From Ruegeria sp. Alg231-54 (GTDB taxonomy: Bacteria > Pseudomonadota > Alphaproteobacteria > Rhodobacterales > Rhodobacteraceae), in NCBI RefSeq assembly GCF_900143525.1, contig NZ_FREZ01000005.1:232819-296818 (forward strand): a stretch of DNA of 64,000 bases, given 5' to 3'. The notes beneath the pieces were generated by a model that had not been told where the DNA came from, did not search any database, and saw nothing but the letters and a program-made list of their open reading frames with translations. The first letter of the stretch is position 1; each line of letters opens with the position of its first letter. The translations under genes were made by a program, and so were the position numbers. Below are positions 18,597-28,656 of this stretch, in pieces.

Positions 18597-19951
18597 TTCC
18601 GGTTCCTTTTCTTTTTCTTCGCTCGTTCCGAGGCAATCAACACATCCTGTGCCCGTTGCCAACCAGGTGAACCTTCGGGCAATTGCCCGACGGCGCGTTT
18701 CGCGTGAATGCCTGCATCGACCAGGCGGCCTTGCAGGGCATAGCGTTCTGCGGTCACAGCCGAGGCCATGCCGTTATTTCCGACCTTGGCATAAGCCATT
18801 CCAAGATCCTGCATCAGTCGTGCATTGCGATAGTCCCGCGCGCGTGCCTTTTCAAGCACCTTCAGGGCGTCGGCCGTCTGCCCATCTGCCAGTAAGGCGC
18901 GCCCGTACCCCGCCAGAAGCAATGGATCATTCGGAGACATCTCAACCGCCTGTCCATAAGCTTTAATTGCGTCGGGCAACTTTCTGTTTTCCAGCAGAAT
19001 TTGCCCTTTTAGCTCATAAAAGAACGGATCATCGGGTCGGATTTCCAGCGCGCCGTCGATCGCTGCCCTTGCGCGGGCCAGATCGCGGTTTTGATGATGT
19101 GCGGCGGCTTCGCGCATCAGGCGGATGTCCTGCGCGCTTTCCTCTTTCAACCGGCGCAAGGTCCAGCCCGGCGAGCGTAGGAAGGCCGATAGCTTGCCCT
19201 TGACCCGCGCGAACCAGTAGTCGGCGTTGGGGTTTGGTGAGGCATGATCGCTGAATTCCCCCATAAAGGCCTCAGCGGCGCGCAGCCGTTCGCGGCTGGT
19301 GGGGTGGGATCGCATATAGGGGTCTTGGTTGGCAGTGTTCAACAACTCCTGACCGGCAAACTTTTGGTGCAGAGCGACCATCCCGTTGGGTGAGATCCCC
19401 GCCGCGCGCAGGTAACTGGCCGAACTGCGGTCGGCCGATGCCTCTTCTGCCCGTGTGTGCCCCAGGAAACTGCGCAGGGCAGATGCGGATGTGCCAGCGG
19501 CGATTCCCGCTGCGGCCTCGCCACCACCTGCGGCTGCGGCGATCAGGGCCAGCGCAGTGCCCAGCTGGGCTTTGCGCTGCGCTGCGCGCATATTTTCAAC
19601 CCGTCTGGCCAGATGGCCGTTGGCGATATGAGCCGCCTCATGCGCGATCACGGCTTGCAGCATCTCAGGGCTTTCGACGGTCAGGATTAGCCCGTAATTT
19701 ACGTATATCGCGTTGTAATCAATGACAAATGCGTTGAATGTGCTGTCATTGACGACCAGAATTTTCACCCGATTGGTGTTTAGCCCGGCGGCCCGCAGAA
19801 TGGGAAAGGCCAGTTCGCGCAACCCGTGCTCGATATCGGGGTCGCGGATCAGGCTTTGAGCGCTGGACTGAAACGCACTGCTCATCCATGTCACTGCAAT
19901 CAGCAACAGGGCCGGGATTGACGCCAGCCTGGATAAGCGTTCAAAAGCCAT
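18593..19951 (-). CDS. M48 family metalloprotease with TPR repeats (BepA-like)
   Basis: A 452-residue periplasmic zinc protease. A signal-like hydrophobic segment (about residues 8-32) leads into the M48 domain with the zinc-binding HEAAH in VIAHEAAHIANGH and a downstream third ligand in the EEASADRSS region. The C-terminal half holds three to four TPR-like repeats. This is the layout of E. coli BepA, which degrades or assembles outer membrane proteins. The ATG at 19951 lies in a CCATGG that also contains an ATG on the other strand. An ATG eight codons upstream (19975) is an alternative. The stop overlaps the DsbA-like start, giving a coherent envelope quality-control pair. Confidence 0.9.
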   Translation of the reverse strand: MAFERLSRLASIPALLLIAVTWMSSAFQSSAQSLIRDPDIEHGLRELAFPILRAAGLNTNRVKILVVNDSTFNAFVIDYNAIYVNYGLILTVESPEMLQAVIAHEAAHIANGHLARRVENMRAAQRKAQLGTALALIAAAAGGGEAAAGIAAGTSASALRSFLGHTRAEEASADRSSASYLRAAGISPNGMVALHQKFAGQELLNTANQDPYMRSHPTSRERLRAAEAFMGEFSDHASPNPNADYWFARVKGKLSAFLRSPGWTLRRLKEESAQDIRLMREAAAHHQNRDLARARAAIDGALEIRPDDPFFYELKGQILLENRKLPDAIKAYGQAVEMSPNDPLLLAGYGRALLADGQTADALKVLEKARARDYRNARLMQDLGMAYAKVGNNGMASAVTAERYALQGRLVDAGIHAKRAVGQLPEGSPGWQRAQDVLIASERAKKKKRNRK

Positions 19952-19973
19952 GGCTGCAACATGGGAGATGGGC

Positions 19974-21137
19974 ATGAGAAACTCAACCCGATCCGGGGTC
20001 GATCCCTTCATCGTGATGGACGTGATGGAGGCCGCGCGCCGCGCTGAAGAGGCTGGGCGGCACATCATCCATATGGAGGTCGGCCAGCCGGGGACGGGCG
20101 CGCCCAAGGGGGCCGTTCAGGCCTTGGCCAAAGAAATGGACCAAGGCCCGCTGGGCTATACCGTGGCTTTGGGTCTGCCCGCGCTGCGGCGACGGATCGC
20201 TAGCCTGTACGGTGAGTGGTATAACGTCGATCTCAACCCCGACCGCGTCGTGGTCACACCGGGGTCGTCCGGCGGGTTTCTGCTGGCTTTCACTGCCCTG
20301 TTCGATAGCGGCGACCGCGTGGGTATCGGCGCGCCGGGCTACCCGTCTTACCGGCAGATTCTGAAAGCGTTGGGTCTGGTCCCTGTCGATCTGCCCACTG
20401 CACCTGAGAACCGGCTGCAACCCGTGCCATCCGATTTCGCAGGGCTCGACCTGCAAGGCCTGATGGTTGCCTCGCCTGCGAACCCCACCGGCACGATGTT
20501 GGATCACAAAGCGATGGGCGCGCTGATAGACGCCGCGCAGGGACAAGGCGCTTCGTTCATTAGCGATGAGATCTACCATGGGCTGGAATATGAGGCCAAA
20601 GCCGTCACCGCGCTGGAACTGACGGATGAATGCTATGTGATCAATTCGTTCTCAAAGTATTTCTCGATGACCGGCTGGCGCGTTGGCTGGATGGCGGTTC
20701 CTGAAGATCAGGTGAGGGTGGTTGAGCGGATCGCCCAGAACATGTTCATCTGTGCTCCGCATGCCAGTCAGGTGGCCGCGCTGGCGGCAATGGATTGTAA
20801 CGACGAACTGCAGGCCAATCTGGATGTCTATCACCGCAACCGCCAATTGATGCTGGAAGGGCTGCCCAAGGCAGGTTTCACCAATATCGCGCCGCCGGAT
20901 GGGGCGTTCTATGTCTACGCCGACGTCTCGGACCTGACCGACGACAGCCTGGCCTTTGCGGCTGAGATTTTGGAAAAGGCCGGGGTAGCTGTCACGCCGG
21001 GGCTGGATTTCGACCCGCTGCGTGGTCATACAACGCTGCGGTTTTCATACGCGCGCTCGACGGCGGACATCGAAGAGGGTCTGCAGCGACTGCACCGCTT
21101 TATGGCGGATCGCGGCGCGATCACGGAACAGGCCTGA
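19974..21137 (+). CDS. pyridoxal-phosphate aminotransferase (class I/II)
   Basis: A 387-residue fold-type I aminotransferase. Landmarks are HMEVGQPGTGAP (N-terminal substrate arm), VTPGSSGGFLLAF, SPANPTGTM, SDEIYHGLEY, and the PLP lysine in NSFSKYFSMTGWRVGW, with a C-terminal RFSYARS carrying the carboxylate-binding Arg. The amino acid substrate cannot be fixed from the sequence. The ATG at 19974 has GGAGAT upstream; an ATG at 19950 is in frame but lacks such a site. It is divergent from the M48 gene and lies 66 bp upstream of the amidase gene on the same strand. Confidence 0.92.
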   Translation: MRNSTRSGVDPFIVMDVMEAARRAEEAGRHIIHMEVGQPGTGAPKGAVQALAKEMDQGPLGYTVALGLPALRRRIASLYGEWYNVDLNPDRVVVTPGSSGGFLLAFTALFDSGDRVGIGAPGYPSYRQILKALGLVPVDLPTAPENRLQPVPSDFAGLDLQGLMVASPANPTGTMLDHKAMGALIDAAQGQGASFISDEIYHGLEYEAKAVTALELTDECYVINSFSKYFSMTGWRVGWMAVPEDQVRVVERIAQNMFICAPHASQVAALAAMDCNDELQANLDVYHRNRQLMLEGLPKAGFTNIAPPDGAFYVYADVSDLTDDSLAFAAEILEKAGVAVTPGLDFDPLRGHTTLRFSYARSTADIEEGLQRLHRFMADRGAITEQA

Positions 21138-21203
21138 GCCGTTCACAACGGGCCCCGGATGCGATAGGGTGCCAGACAAACGATCTCGGGAAAACTTGAG
21201 GCT

Positions 21204-22424
21204 ATGAGCAGGATCATTTACGCCATCGCGCTGTTTTGGGCGCTGTCGACCGCCGCTGTCGCGCATGATTTCAGCGCGCTTGCGCGCGTGCTGCCGAATG
21301 ACAGTCGCATTGTGGACGAAGGTCGCGCAGGGGTCAGGGTCGATCTGGGCCTCAGCCAGGGCGTGCCTTACCGCGTGTTCACATTGCAAGATCCCTACCG
21401 CATGGTGCTTGATTTTCAAGAAGTTGACTGGACTGGACTTGACCGCGAAGCGCTTCTGCAGACCGATCGAATAAGCGGTGTTCAGTTCGGAGCATATGTT
21501 CCCGGGTGGTCTCGGATGGTTCTGGAGCTTGGCGCGCCCTTGGCCGTCGACCGCGCCGAGATGAAAATTGATGAAACGGCTGGAGGGGCGCAACTGTCGC
21601 TGCTTCTGCAAGGAACCGATTTCGATTCATTCGCCGCCGGCGCAGGCGCACCCCGTCAACAAGGTTGGGATTTGCCCGAACCCGCGGTGACAACGACCCA
21701 GCCGCGCCGGGGCGGGGCGGGCGCGTTGCGGGTCATGCTTGACCCGGGCCATGGCGGTATTGACCCGGGGGCCGAGGCCGACGGATTGGACGAGAAGACC
21801 CTGATGCTGACCTTCGCGCGCGAGCTTCGCGAGCATTTATTGCGAACCGGAAGGTTCGAAGTGGTGATGACGCGGGTTGATGACCAATTTGTCTCACTCG
21901 AACGGCGTATCGCGCTGGCGCATCGGGCCGGTGCCGGTGTGTTTATCTCATTGCATGCGGATATCCTGTCCGAAGGGCGGGCGCATGGCGCCGCAGTTTA
22001 TACACTGTCGGACGAAGCATCAGATGTGGCCAGTGACAAGCTGGCCGAACGTCATGACCGTGGTGATCTGATCTCAGGGATTGATCTGAGCGGAGCGGAT
22101 GACCAGGTGGCCGATATCCTGCTGGATATCGCGCGGCAGGAAACCAAGCCCCGAACCGATGCGCTGGCCCGTGCGCTGGCTGATGGCATGACACAGCAGG
22201 GCGGCCCGATGAACAGCAGGCCGATCCGCACGGCGTCCTTCTCGGTTCTCAAGGCAGCGGATATTCCTTCGGTTTTGGTCGAGCTTGGGTTTCTGTCCAG
22301 CCCCCGGGACCTGCAGAATATCAGAAACCCGGAATGGCGCGTTGGAATGGCGCAAGGTATTGTCGATGGCCTGCAGAAGTGGCGGCAGGACGACCTGATC
22401 AAAAGATCCCTGATTGGTCAGTGA
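21204..22424 (+). CDS. N-acetylmuramoyl-L-alanine amidase with AMIN domain (AmiC-like)
   Basis: A 406-residue exported zinc amidase that cuts the bond between N-acetylmuramic acid and the stem peptide, needed for daughter-cell separation. A signal peptide covers about residues 1-20 (MSRIIYAIALFWALSTAAVA). An AMIN-like targeting domain follows (about 35-140). The Amidase_3 catalytic domain begins at VMLDPGHGGIDPGAE near residue 177, with FISLHAD and a late SVLVELGFLSS holding the catalytic Glu. Length is normal for AmiC. PBP1A follows after 95 bp on the same strand, so peptidoglycan cutting and synthesis are neighbours. Confidence 0.94.
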   Translation: MSRIIYAIALFWALSTAAVAHDFSALARVLPNDSRIVDEGRAGVRVDLGLSQGVPYRVFTLQDPYRMVLDFQEVDWTGLDREALLQTDRISGVQFGAYVPGWSRMVLELGAPLAVDRAEMKIDETAGGAQLSLLLQGTDFDSFAAGAGAPRQQGWDLPEPAVTTTQPRRGGAGALRVMLDPGHGGIDPGAEADGLDEKTLMLTFARELREHLLRTGRFEVVMTRVDDQFVSLERRIALAHRAGAGVFISLHADILSEGRAHGAAVYTLSDEASDVASDKLAERHDRGDLISGIDLSGADDQVADILLDIARQETKPRTDALARALADGMTQQGGPMNSRPIRTASFSVLKAADIPSVLVELGFLSSPRDLQNIRNPEWRVGMAQGIVDGLQKWRQDDLIKRSLIGQ

Positions 22425-22519
22425 CCCTGCGACGTAAACCGGCTATTATTGGCCATCGTGTTTTGACCCTGCGCCGGGCCATCACTATATAGGCGTCACC
22501 GCGAGTAAAAGGCAGTAAC

Positions 22520-25006
22520 GTGATCCGTTTCATTCTTTCGATTTTCGGGGCGATCTTCAGCCTCGTGACATTGGGTATCTTCATGGCCGCGCTGGTCGTT
22601 GGCGCGATCTTCTGGATGTATGGGCGCGACCTGCCCAGCCATGAATCGCTGGCACAGTACAAACCTCCTACGATCAGCCGAATTTATTCGGGCGAAGGCC
22701 AGTTGATCGACGAGTTCGCGCAGGAACGCCGTTTGTTCACGCCGTCCGAAGAGATTCCCGATCTGGTGAAGCAGGCGTTTATCTCGGCAGAGGACAAGAA
22801 CTTCTACACCCATCAGGGTTACGATCCGCGCGGTATCATTGCCGCTGGTGTTGAGGCGGTGAAGTCCAAGGGCGAAACCGTTCGCGGTGCATCGACCATT
22901 ACACAGCAGGTGATGAAGAACTTCCTGCTGTCCGGCGACCGCCGCGCCGAGCGGAAAATCAAGGAAATCATCCTCGCCACTCGGCTTGAGGATACGCTGG
23001 ACAAGGAACAGATCCTCGAACTTTACATGAACGAGATCTTTCTGGGTCAGAACTCTTATGGTGTGACCGCCGCCGCACAGACTTATTTCAACAAAACCCT
23101 GCAAGAGTTGGAGCCGCATGAGGCCGCGACCTTGGCCGCGATGCCCAAGGCGCCGTCGGACTATCATCCGGTTCGACAAAAAGAGCGTCTGCTTGCACGT
23201 CGGGACTATGTTTTGCGCGAGATGAACCAGAATGGGTATATCGATCAGGCGACCTATGAGGCCGAAGTCGAAATGCCCCTCCGCTCGGTCCAGAATGGCG
23301 ATTTCGAAAGTTTCCGCACCGCCTTGCCGCCGCGTGATTATTTCACCGACGAAATTCGCCGTCAGCTGAGCGACGATTTTGGCGAGGGTGAATTCTTTAC
23401 TGGCGGCTTTGCTGTGCGTGCGTCGGTTGACGAAGAAATGCAGCTTGAGGCTGCCAAGGCCCTGCGTACTGCACTGCAAAAATACGACCGCTCGCGCGGG
23501 AAATGGCGCGGGACAGGTGAGGTTATTGCCGAAGAAAAACTGGCCGACGAAACTCAGTGGCGCGAAGCGTTGGCCATCATAGAAATCCCCCGTGACGTTG
23601 TGCTTCCGACACAGTGGTATCCGGCAGTTGTGATGAACGTCGGTGAACAGCAATTGACTGTGGGGATCGAAGACGGCCCCGCCGGCGGCATCATCCCACG
23701 CTCCGATATCAAATGGATGCAGGGTGACTTCGCAGCGAATTTCAAACGTGGCGACGTCGTTCTGGTAATGGCCGGGGAAGAGGGCCAGTGGTCCGCCCGT
23801 CAGGTGCCCGAAGTGCAGGGTGGTTTCGTTGCGATGGACGTGAACTCGGGCCGTGTTCTGGCGATGCAGGGTGGGTTCTCGTATCAGGATTCGGTGTTCA
23901 ACCGCGCCACGCAGGCGCAGCGCCAACCCGGTTCCAGCTTCAAACCTTTCGTCTATGCCGCCGCACTGGACAGTGGCTATAGCCCCGCAACGATCGTTGT
24001 GGATGCCCCGATTGAGGTGAACACTCCCCAAGGTCTGTGGCGGCCCAAGAACTCGTCGAACAAATTCTACGGCCCAACGCCGCTGCGCACGGGGATCGAA
24101 CAGTCGCGGAACCTGATGACCATCCGTCTTGCGCAAGAGGTGACCATGCCGGTTGTCGCTGGCTATGCCGAACGGTTCGGTGTTTATGACCGAATGGGTG
24201 CGTTTCTGGCAAACTCGCTGGGGTCGGAAGAAACGACACTGTACAAGATGGTCGCCGCCTACGCGATGTTCGCCAACGGGGGTGAGCGGGTGGAGCCCAC
24301 TCTGGTTGACCGTATCCAGGATCGGTTCGGCAAAACGATCTATCGTCACGACGACCGTCAGTGCTTGGATTGTAACTCGGCCTGGCTTGAGCCGGGCGAG
24401 TCGCCCACAATTGAGACGAACCGCTCTCAGGTCATGGATGCGATCACCGCGTATCAGCTGACGTCGATGATGAAAGGTGTGGTGGATCGTGGAACCGCGT
24501 CCAGTGTCGTCAATCTGCCGGTGCCGACTGCGGGTAAAACGGGTACGACAAACGAATCCAAGGATGCGTGGTTCATCGGCTTCACGTCGAACATCGTTGC
24601 TGGTTGCTATATCGGTTATGACCGCCCGCGTCCGATGGGGCGGGGGGCCTATGGGGGCACGTTGTGCGGACCAGTGTTCCAAAGCTTCATGGAGAAAGCG
24701 GTCGAGAAATACGGCGGTGGTCCGTTTGATGTGCCCGAAGGTGGTCACTTCATCAAGATCGACCGCTTCAGTGGCGCGCGCCTGCCTGCCGATGCTTCCG
24801 GTGACTATGTCGTGGCCGAATACTTCCGCGATGGCGTCGACGGCTTTATCGACCGTGTCTATGACGGTGGCTTTGCGATGGGCTCTGATCTGCCTCTGTT
24901 CGAAGAGGCCAACTCGGGCCGTCAGGTTACCACGTCGACTGGCAACACAATCACCGTTGGCCCCAACGCCAGCCAGGGTGAACTGCAGGGCGGCGGTCTT
25001 TACTGA
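22520..25006 (+). CDS. mrcA: penicillin-binding protein 1A, bifunctional transglycosylase/transpeptidase
   Basis: An 828-residue class A PBP that polymerises lipid II and cross-links peptidoglycan. It has a GTG start preceded by AAGG. One membrane anchor lies at about residues 8-34. The GT51 domain has its catalytic glutamate E91 in ISAEDKNFYTHQGYDPRG, with GASTITQQ and RKIKEIILA. A PBP1A-type OB insert follows (about 300-430). The transpeptidase has the SxxK box S472/K475 in QPGSSFKPF, an SRN triad and KTGTTN. The C-terminal tail is Gly/Gln-rich. The stop overlaps the opposite-strand kinase-like gene by seven bases. Confidence 0.95.
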   Translation: MIRFILSIFGAIFSLVTLGIFMAALVVGAIFWMYGRDLPSHESLAQYKPPTISRIYSGEGQLIDEFAQERRLFTPSEEIPDLVKQAFISAEDKNFYTHQGYDPRGIIAAGVEAVKSKGETVRGASTITQQVMKNFLLSGDRRAERKIKEIILATRLEDTLDKEQILELYMNEIFLGQNSYGVTAAAQTYFNKTLQELEPHEAATLAAMPKAPSDYHPVRQKERLLARRDYVLREMNQNGYIDQATYEAEVEMPLRSVQNGDFESFRTALPPRDYFTDEIRRQLSDDFGEGEFFTGGFAVRASVDEEMQLEAAKALRTALQKYDRSRGKWRGTGEVIAEEKLADETQWREALAIIEIPRDVVLPTQWYPAVVMNVGEQQLTVGIEDGPAGGIIPRSDIKWMQGDFAANFKRGDVVLVMAGEEGQWSARQVPEVQGGFVAMDVNSGRVLAMQGGFSYQDSVFNRATQAQRQPGSSFKPFVYAAALDSGYSPATIVVDAPIEVNTPQGLWRPKNSSNKFYGPTPLRTGIEQSRNLMTIRLAQEVTMPVVAGYAERFGVYDRMGAFLANSLGSEETTLYKMVAAYAMFANGGERVEPTLVDRIQDRFGKTIYRHDDRQCLDCNSAWLEPGESPTIETNRSQVMDAITAYQLTSMMKGVVDRGTASSVVNLPVPTAGKTGTTNESKDAWFIGFTSNIVAGCYIGYDRPRPMGRGAYGGTLCGPVFQSFMEKAVEKYGGGPFDVPEGGHFIKIDRFSGARLPADASGDYVVAEYFRDGVDGFIDRVYDGGFAMGSDLPLFEEANSGRQVTTSTGNTITVGPNASQGELQGGGLY

Positions 25007-25833
25007 TCCGCTGCCTGCAGGAGCAGGTTCAACAGGTCTTCTTCCGGGTCATTTGTGACGGTGCCATCTGCGCGCCAGAAGATCGACAGAGCACATTTTG
25101 CGGCTGCCCATTTGGCAAGTCGTCTTTCGTTAACCCGCAAGACGGTCGCGTATAACGCCAAACCAGTTTCAATCTGTTCAGGTCGCCGAACCCACTCTGG
25201 CATACCTTTTGGATGACGCAGGGCATTGGCCAGCTCAAAAGCCGGATCGCCGATGTACCCCTTTGCGTCAAATACCCGAGGCCCGGCGGGTGTTGCGATC
25301 ACGTTGTCATGATGCAGATCCCCGTGCAGCGGAACAACCGTATCCTGCGTGTTCAAAAGGTGATGGCCAATGCTGATCGCTTGCATCATGTTTTGCCGTA
25401 GCCGGGTCGGGCAATCGTCTGAGAATTGGCAGTCGAAAACTGGCGCGAAGACTTCCCGGAGCGGTTTCAGCCCGGTCGCGTTGATGGTCGGCCGTTGGTG
25501 CAGTCGATCCGCTGCCGTCGCCAGACCGCGTACCGCATCATCCGGGCGGCCAGACCGCGCGATGTCCCCAAGCGATGGCCCTTCAAGCCATTCCGTCAAA
25601 ACGGCGTTGGGGGCCTCGGCCAATATGTGCACAGCGCCCCGGTTACGCCACAGGTGCATCAGGTGCGGGCCAGCTGTTTCATTGCCACGGTTTGGGCGGC
25701 GATAGATCTTGAGGGCGGCAGGCGTGTTGTCCAAAGTTCGGACCTTCCACACGTGTGCATGCCCGGTATTTGCGACGGGCTGTGCGTCTTCCAATTCCCA
25801 TCTGGTCAGAAACTCGTTCAGCGCGTTTTGCAT
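25000..25833 (-). CDS. aminoglycoside/hydroxyurea resistance kinase-like phosphotransferase
   Basis: A 277-residue protein-kinase-like phosphotransferase. The phosphotransfer loop reads LHGDLHHDNVI and the metal-binding segment FDAKGYIGDPAFELAN, a form close to APH(6)/hydroxyurea kinase enzymes. The N-terminal ATP lobe shows GHAHVWKVRT and the conserved AALKIY lysine. Start chosen at ATG 25833; a longer frame to 25956 would overlap the divergent prfB start. Chromosomal members often act on unknown small molecules, so aminoglycoside resistance is not asserted. Its end overlaps the PBP1A stop. Confidence 0.82.
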   Translation of the reverse strand: MQNALNEFLTRWELEDAQPVANTGHAHVWKVRTLDNTPAALKIYRRPNRGNETAGPHLMHLWRNRGAVHILAEAPNAVLTEWLEGPSLGDIARSGRPDDAVRGLATAADRLHQRPTINATGLKPLREVFAPVFDCQFSDDCPTRLRQNMMQAISIGHHLLNTQDTVVPLHGDLHHDNVIATPAGPRVFDAKGYIGDPAFELANALRHPKGMPEWVRRPEQIETGLALYATVLRVNERRLAKWAAAKCALSIFWRADGTVTNDPEEDLLNLLLQAADQ

Positions 25834-25910
25834 TCCCGTGTCGCCCGTCTTGTGGTGGCCCGCGCCTCTTGCTATCACGCAGGCCTGATTGAGCAAGTTG
25901 GGACAAGACC

Positions 25911-27038
25911 ATGCGCGCCGAAACCCAGAACACCGTGGCGGAAATCGAAAAGTCACTGGAGCTGCTGGCGCAGCGCATGGACTATGTGACTGCCCCTCAT
26001 CGTCTTGAGGAATTCAATGCGCGGGTCGAAGATCCCAACCTGTGGGACAACCCCGAAAATGCGCAAAAACTAATGCGCGAACGTCAGATGTTGGTCGATG
26101 CCATTGAAACCTATGAATCCATCAAGACCGATCTGAGCGACAATATCGAGCTGATCGAACTTGGTGAGATGGAAGAGGACGAAGAGGTCGTCACTGACGC
26201 CGAAGATGCCATTCAGAAATTGGGGGCGAAGGCCGCCAAGAAAGAGCTTGAGGCGTTGCTGGATGGTGAGGCCGATGGCAACGACACCTTCCTTGAAATT
26301 AACTCGGGCGCCGGTGGCACCGAAAGCTGTGACTGGGCCTCGATGCTGGCGCGGATGTATGTCCGCTGGGCTGAGAAGAAGGGGTACACTGTCGAGCTGC
26401 AATCCGAGACATCGGGCGAAGAGGCTGGCATCAAATCCGCTGCGTACAAGATTTCCGGCCATAACGCCTATGGTTGGTTGAAATCCGAGAGCGGCGTGCA
26501 TCGTCTGGTGCGGATTTCGCCATTTGACTCGGCAGCCAAGCGGCACACATCATTCAGCTCGGTCTGGGTCTATCCGGTGGTCGACGACAATATCGAGATT
26601 GAGGTGAACCCGTCCGAAATTCGCATCGACACATATCGGTCTTCGGGCGCGGGTGGTCAGCACGTAAACACCACGGATTCGGCGGTGCGGATTACGCACA
26701 TTCCAACCGGGATCGTCGTGACCAGTTCTGAGAAGTCGCAACACCAGAACCGCGATATTGCCATGAAGGCCCTGAAATCGCGCCTGTATCAGCAGGAATT
26801 GGACCGCCGCAACGCGGATATCAACGCGGCACATGAGGCCAAAGGTGATGCGGGCTGGGGCAACCAGATCCGGTCTTATGTTTTGCAGCCCTATCAGATG
26901 GTCAAGGATCTGCGCACCAACCATGAGACGTCTGACACCAAAGGTGTACTGGATGGCGATCTGGATGGGTTTATGGCTGCCACCCTTGCGATGGATGTGG
27001 CAGGAAAGAGCCGCTCCGAGGCACAAGGCGACGGCTGA
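25911..27038 (+). CDS. prfB: peptide chain release factor 2
   Basis: RF2 ends translation at UGA and UAA. The 375-residue protein shows the GGQ motif in [11 protein letters not shown] (peptidyl-tRNA hydrolysis) and the tripeptide anticodon SPF in [14 protein letters not shown] (stop-codon reading), which separates RF2 from RF1. The frame is continuous from the first codon: there is no in-frame UGA or programmed +1 shift as in E. coli prfB. Divergent from the kinase-like gene with 77 bp between start codons. It is followed by a hairpin-rich intergenic repeat. Confidence 0.97.
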   Translation: MRAETQNTVAEIEKSLELLAQRMDYVTAPHRLEEFNARVEDPNLWDNPENAQKLMRERQMLVDAIETYESIKTDLSDNIELIELGEMEEDEEVVTDAEDAIQKLGAKAAKKELEALLDGEADGNDTFLEINSGAGGTESCDWASMLARMYVRWAEKKGYTVELQSETSGEEAGIKSAAYKISGHNAYGWLKSESGVHRLVRISPFDSAAKRHTSFSSVWVYPVVDDNIEIEVNPSEIRIDTYRSSGAGGQHVNTTDSAVRITHIPTGIVVTSSEKSQHQNRDIAMKALKSRLYQQELDRRNADINAAHEAKGDAGWGNQIRSYVLQPYQMVKDLRTNHETSDTKGVLDGDLDGFMAATLAMDVAGKSRSEAQGDG

Positions 27039-27048
27039 GACGCCGCAA

Positions 27049-27110
27049 GGGGGCGCTGCCCCCGTCTCCGCAGGCGGAGACTCCCCCAAGATATTTTTGG
27101 CCAGATGAAG
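27049..27110 (+). terminator. hairpin array after prfB (same repeat family as after lpdA)
   Basis: GGGGGC-GCT-GCCCCC (27049-27063) and GTCTCCG-CAGG-CGGAGAC (27064-27081), then TCCCCCAAGATATTTTTGG and CCAGATGAAG (27101-27110). The order and most of the sequence match the element at 11068, but here the third hairpin lacks its right arm. It probably ends the prfB transcript. Confidence 0.65.
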
Positions 27111-27228
27111 CGGATCCGTGCGCTGAGGCGTGTATGGTAAAAGATATATGTAAAACACGGGTTTAAATGGGGTTGCGGCCTCGCTAGGCTGATCGCGACT
27201 TGGTAACACTGAATGCGATGGGTCCCGG

Positions 27229-28623
27229 ATGGATTTAAGTCAGACAACCGCAACTGCCTTGCTGGCTGCGCTTTCGGCCCGGCGTCTTTCTGCCGCTGAT
27301 TTGATGCGTGAATCCTTGGATCGCATTGCGGCGGTCAATCCGCGCCTGAATGCAATTGTTGCGCTGCGCGATGAAGAGGTGCTGATGGCCGAGGCGCGTG
27401 CGCTGGATGCGAGACCAGTGACAGGCCCGTTGCATGGGCTGCCGATCGCGGTCAAAGATCTGGTGAATGTCGCCGGGGTGGTGTCGTCGCAGGGATCACC
27501 GCTGTATCGCGATCATGTACCCGAACAGGACGATCTGATAGCCGCACGGATGCGGGCGGCCGGCGCAATCCTGATCGGTAAAACAAATACGCCAGAGTTC
27601 GGTTTGGGCTCGCACACGTTCAATCCCGTTTATGGTGCCACGCGTAACCCGTATGATCACTCTAAGACATGCGGTGGATCATCGGGTGGGGCAGCGGTTG
27701 CGCTGGCCACCGGGATGGTGGCGCTGGCGGATGGCTCTGACATGATGGGCAGTCTGCGCAATCCAGCGGCCTGGAACAATGTTTATGGGTTTCGCCCAAG
27801 TTGGGGGCGTGTGCCGCCTGAACCGGTGGGCGACGTATTCCTTCACCAACTGTCCTCGCTTGGCCCAATGGCACGAGCCCCGGAAGATCTGGGTGTGTTG
27901 TTGGACGTAATTTCAGGGCCTGACCCGCGGCATCCTGCAACCCCGCAAAATGCTGCGGTGTCCCCAGTTCAGGCGGCCGATCTGTCCGGTATGCGGATTG
28001 GCTGGCTGGGCGACTGGGGTGGGGCGTTCCCGTTTGAGGATGGTATTTTGGACCTGTGCCAGGATGCGCTGTCCGTTTTCGTACAGCAGGGGGCGCAGGT
28101 TGAAGCTGTTGCGCCGCCCTTTGACGCGGAACGCATATTCGAAAGCTGGTCGACCTTACGATCCTGGAGCGTGGCGGCAAGTCTGGCCCCGCAGTCTGAA
28201 CAGCGGGAGCAGTTGAAGGACACGGCGCAATGGGAACTTGACCAGGGGCAAGCCCTGACGGCGATGCAGGTGCATCATGCGAGTGTTGTACGATCGGATT
28301 GGTTCCGGCGCGTGGCTGAACTGTTCGAAGGATTTGATGCGTTGATCCTGCCGTCTACTCAAGTCTGGCCGTTTGAACTTGAGCTCCCGTATCCCACCGA
28401 GATTGCCGGTAAAAGCATGGATACCTATCACCGCTGGATGCAGGTCATGATTCCAGTCAGCCTGATTGGCTTGCCGTGTCTGTCGGTGCCAGTAGGGTTT
28501 GGGGCAGGCGGGTTGCCGATGGGCATGCAGGTCTTTGGCCCGCGCGGCGCGGATGCAGATATATTGTCAATCGGGGCCGCGTATCACGACGCGACCGGGT
28601 GGCCACAAAACCGACCGGCTTGA
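27229..28623 (+). CDS. amidase signature family enzyme
   Basis: A 464-residue Ser-cisSer-Lys amidase. The catalytic lysine is in LPIAVKDLVNVAG, the cis-Ser in CGGSSGGAAVALATG, and the nucleophilic Ser in ADGSDMMGSLRNPAAW. The fold and length match GatA-like amidases, but no gatB or gatC adjoins and the nucleophile loop has MMGS rather than the usual TGGSIR of GatA, so a free-standing amide hydrolase is more likely than the tRNA amidotransferase subunit. Substrate unknown. DUF2189 follows after 33 bp, probably in one transcript. Confidence 0.9.
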   Translation: MDLSQTTATALLAALSARRLSAADLMRESLDRIAAVNPRLNAIVALRDEEVLMAEARALDARPVTGPLHGLPIAVKDLVNVAGVVSSQGSPLYRDHVPEQDDLIAARMRAAGAILIGKTNTPEFGLGSHTFNPVYGATRNPYDHSKTCGGSSGGAAVALATGMVALADGSDMMGSLRNPAAWNNVYGFRPSWGRVPPEPVGDVFLHQLSSLGPMARAPEDLGVLLDVISGPDPRHPATPQNAAVSPVQAADLSGMRIGWLGDWGGAFPFEDGILDLCQDALSVFVQQGAQVEAVAPPFDAERIFESWSTLRSWSVAASLAPQSEQREQLKDTAQWELDQGQALTAMQVHHASVVRSDWFRRVAELFEGFDALILPSTQVWPFELELPYPTEIAGKSMDTYHRWMQVMIPVSLIGLPCLSVPVGFGAGGLPMGMQVFGPRGADADILSIGAAYHDATGWPQNRPA

Positions 28624-28656
28624 GGAGAGCGCCGGAAACAGGAGGAGAGACAGAGC

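Noticed and set aside
22496..24748. 750-codon open frame on the minus strand opposite PBP1A
   Set aside because: It mirrors the codon bias of the PBP1A gene, has no recognisable domain, and PBP1A has all catalytic motifs in the right places.
25911..25990. Programmed frameshift in prfB
   Set aside because: The frame is continuous, with no UGA near codon 26, as in many Alphaproteobacteria.
27229..28623. GatA subunit of the tRNA amidotransferase
   Set aside because: No gatB/gatC nearby and the nucleophile loop departs from GatA; a generic amidase is the safer call.
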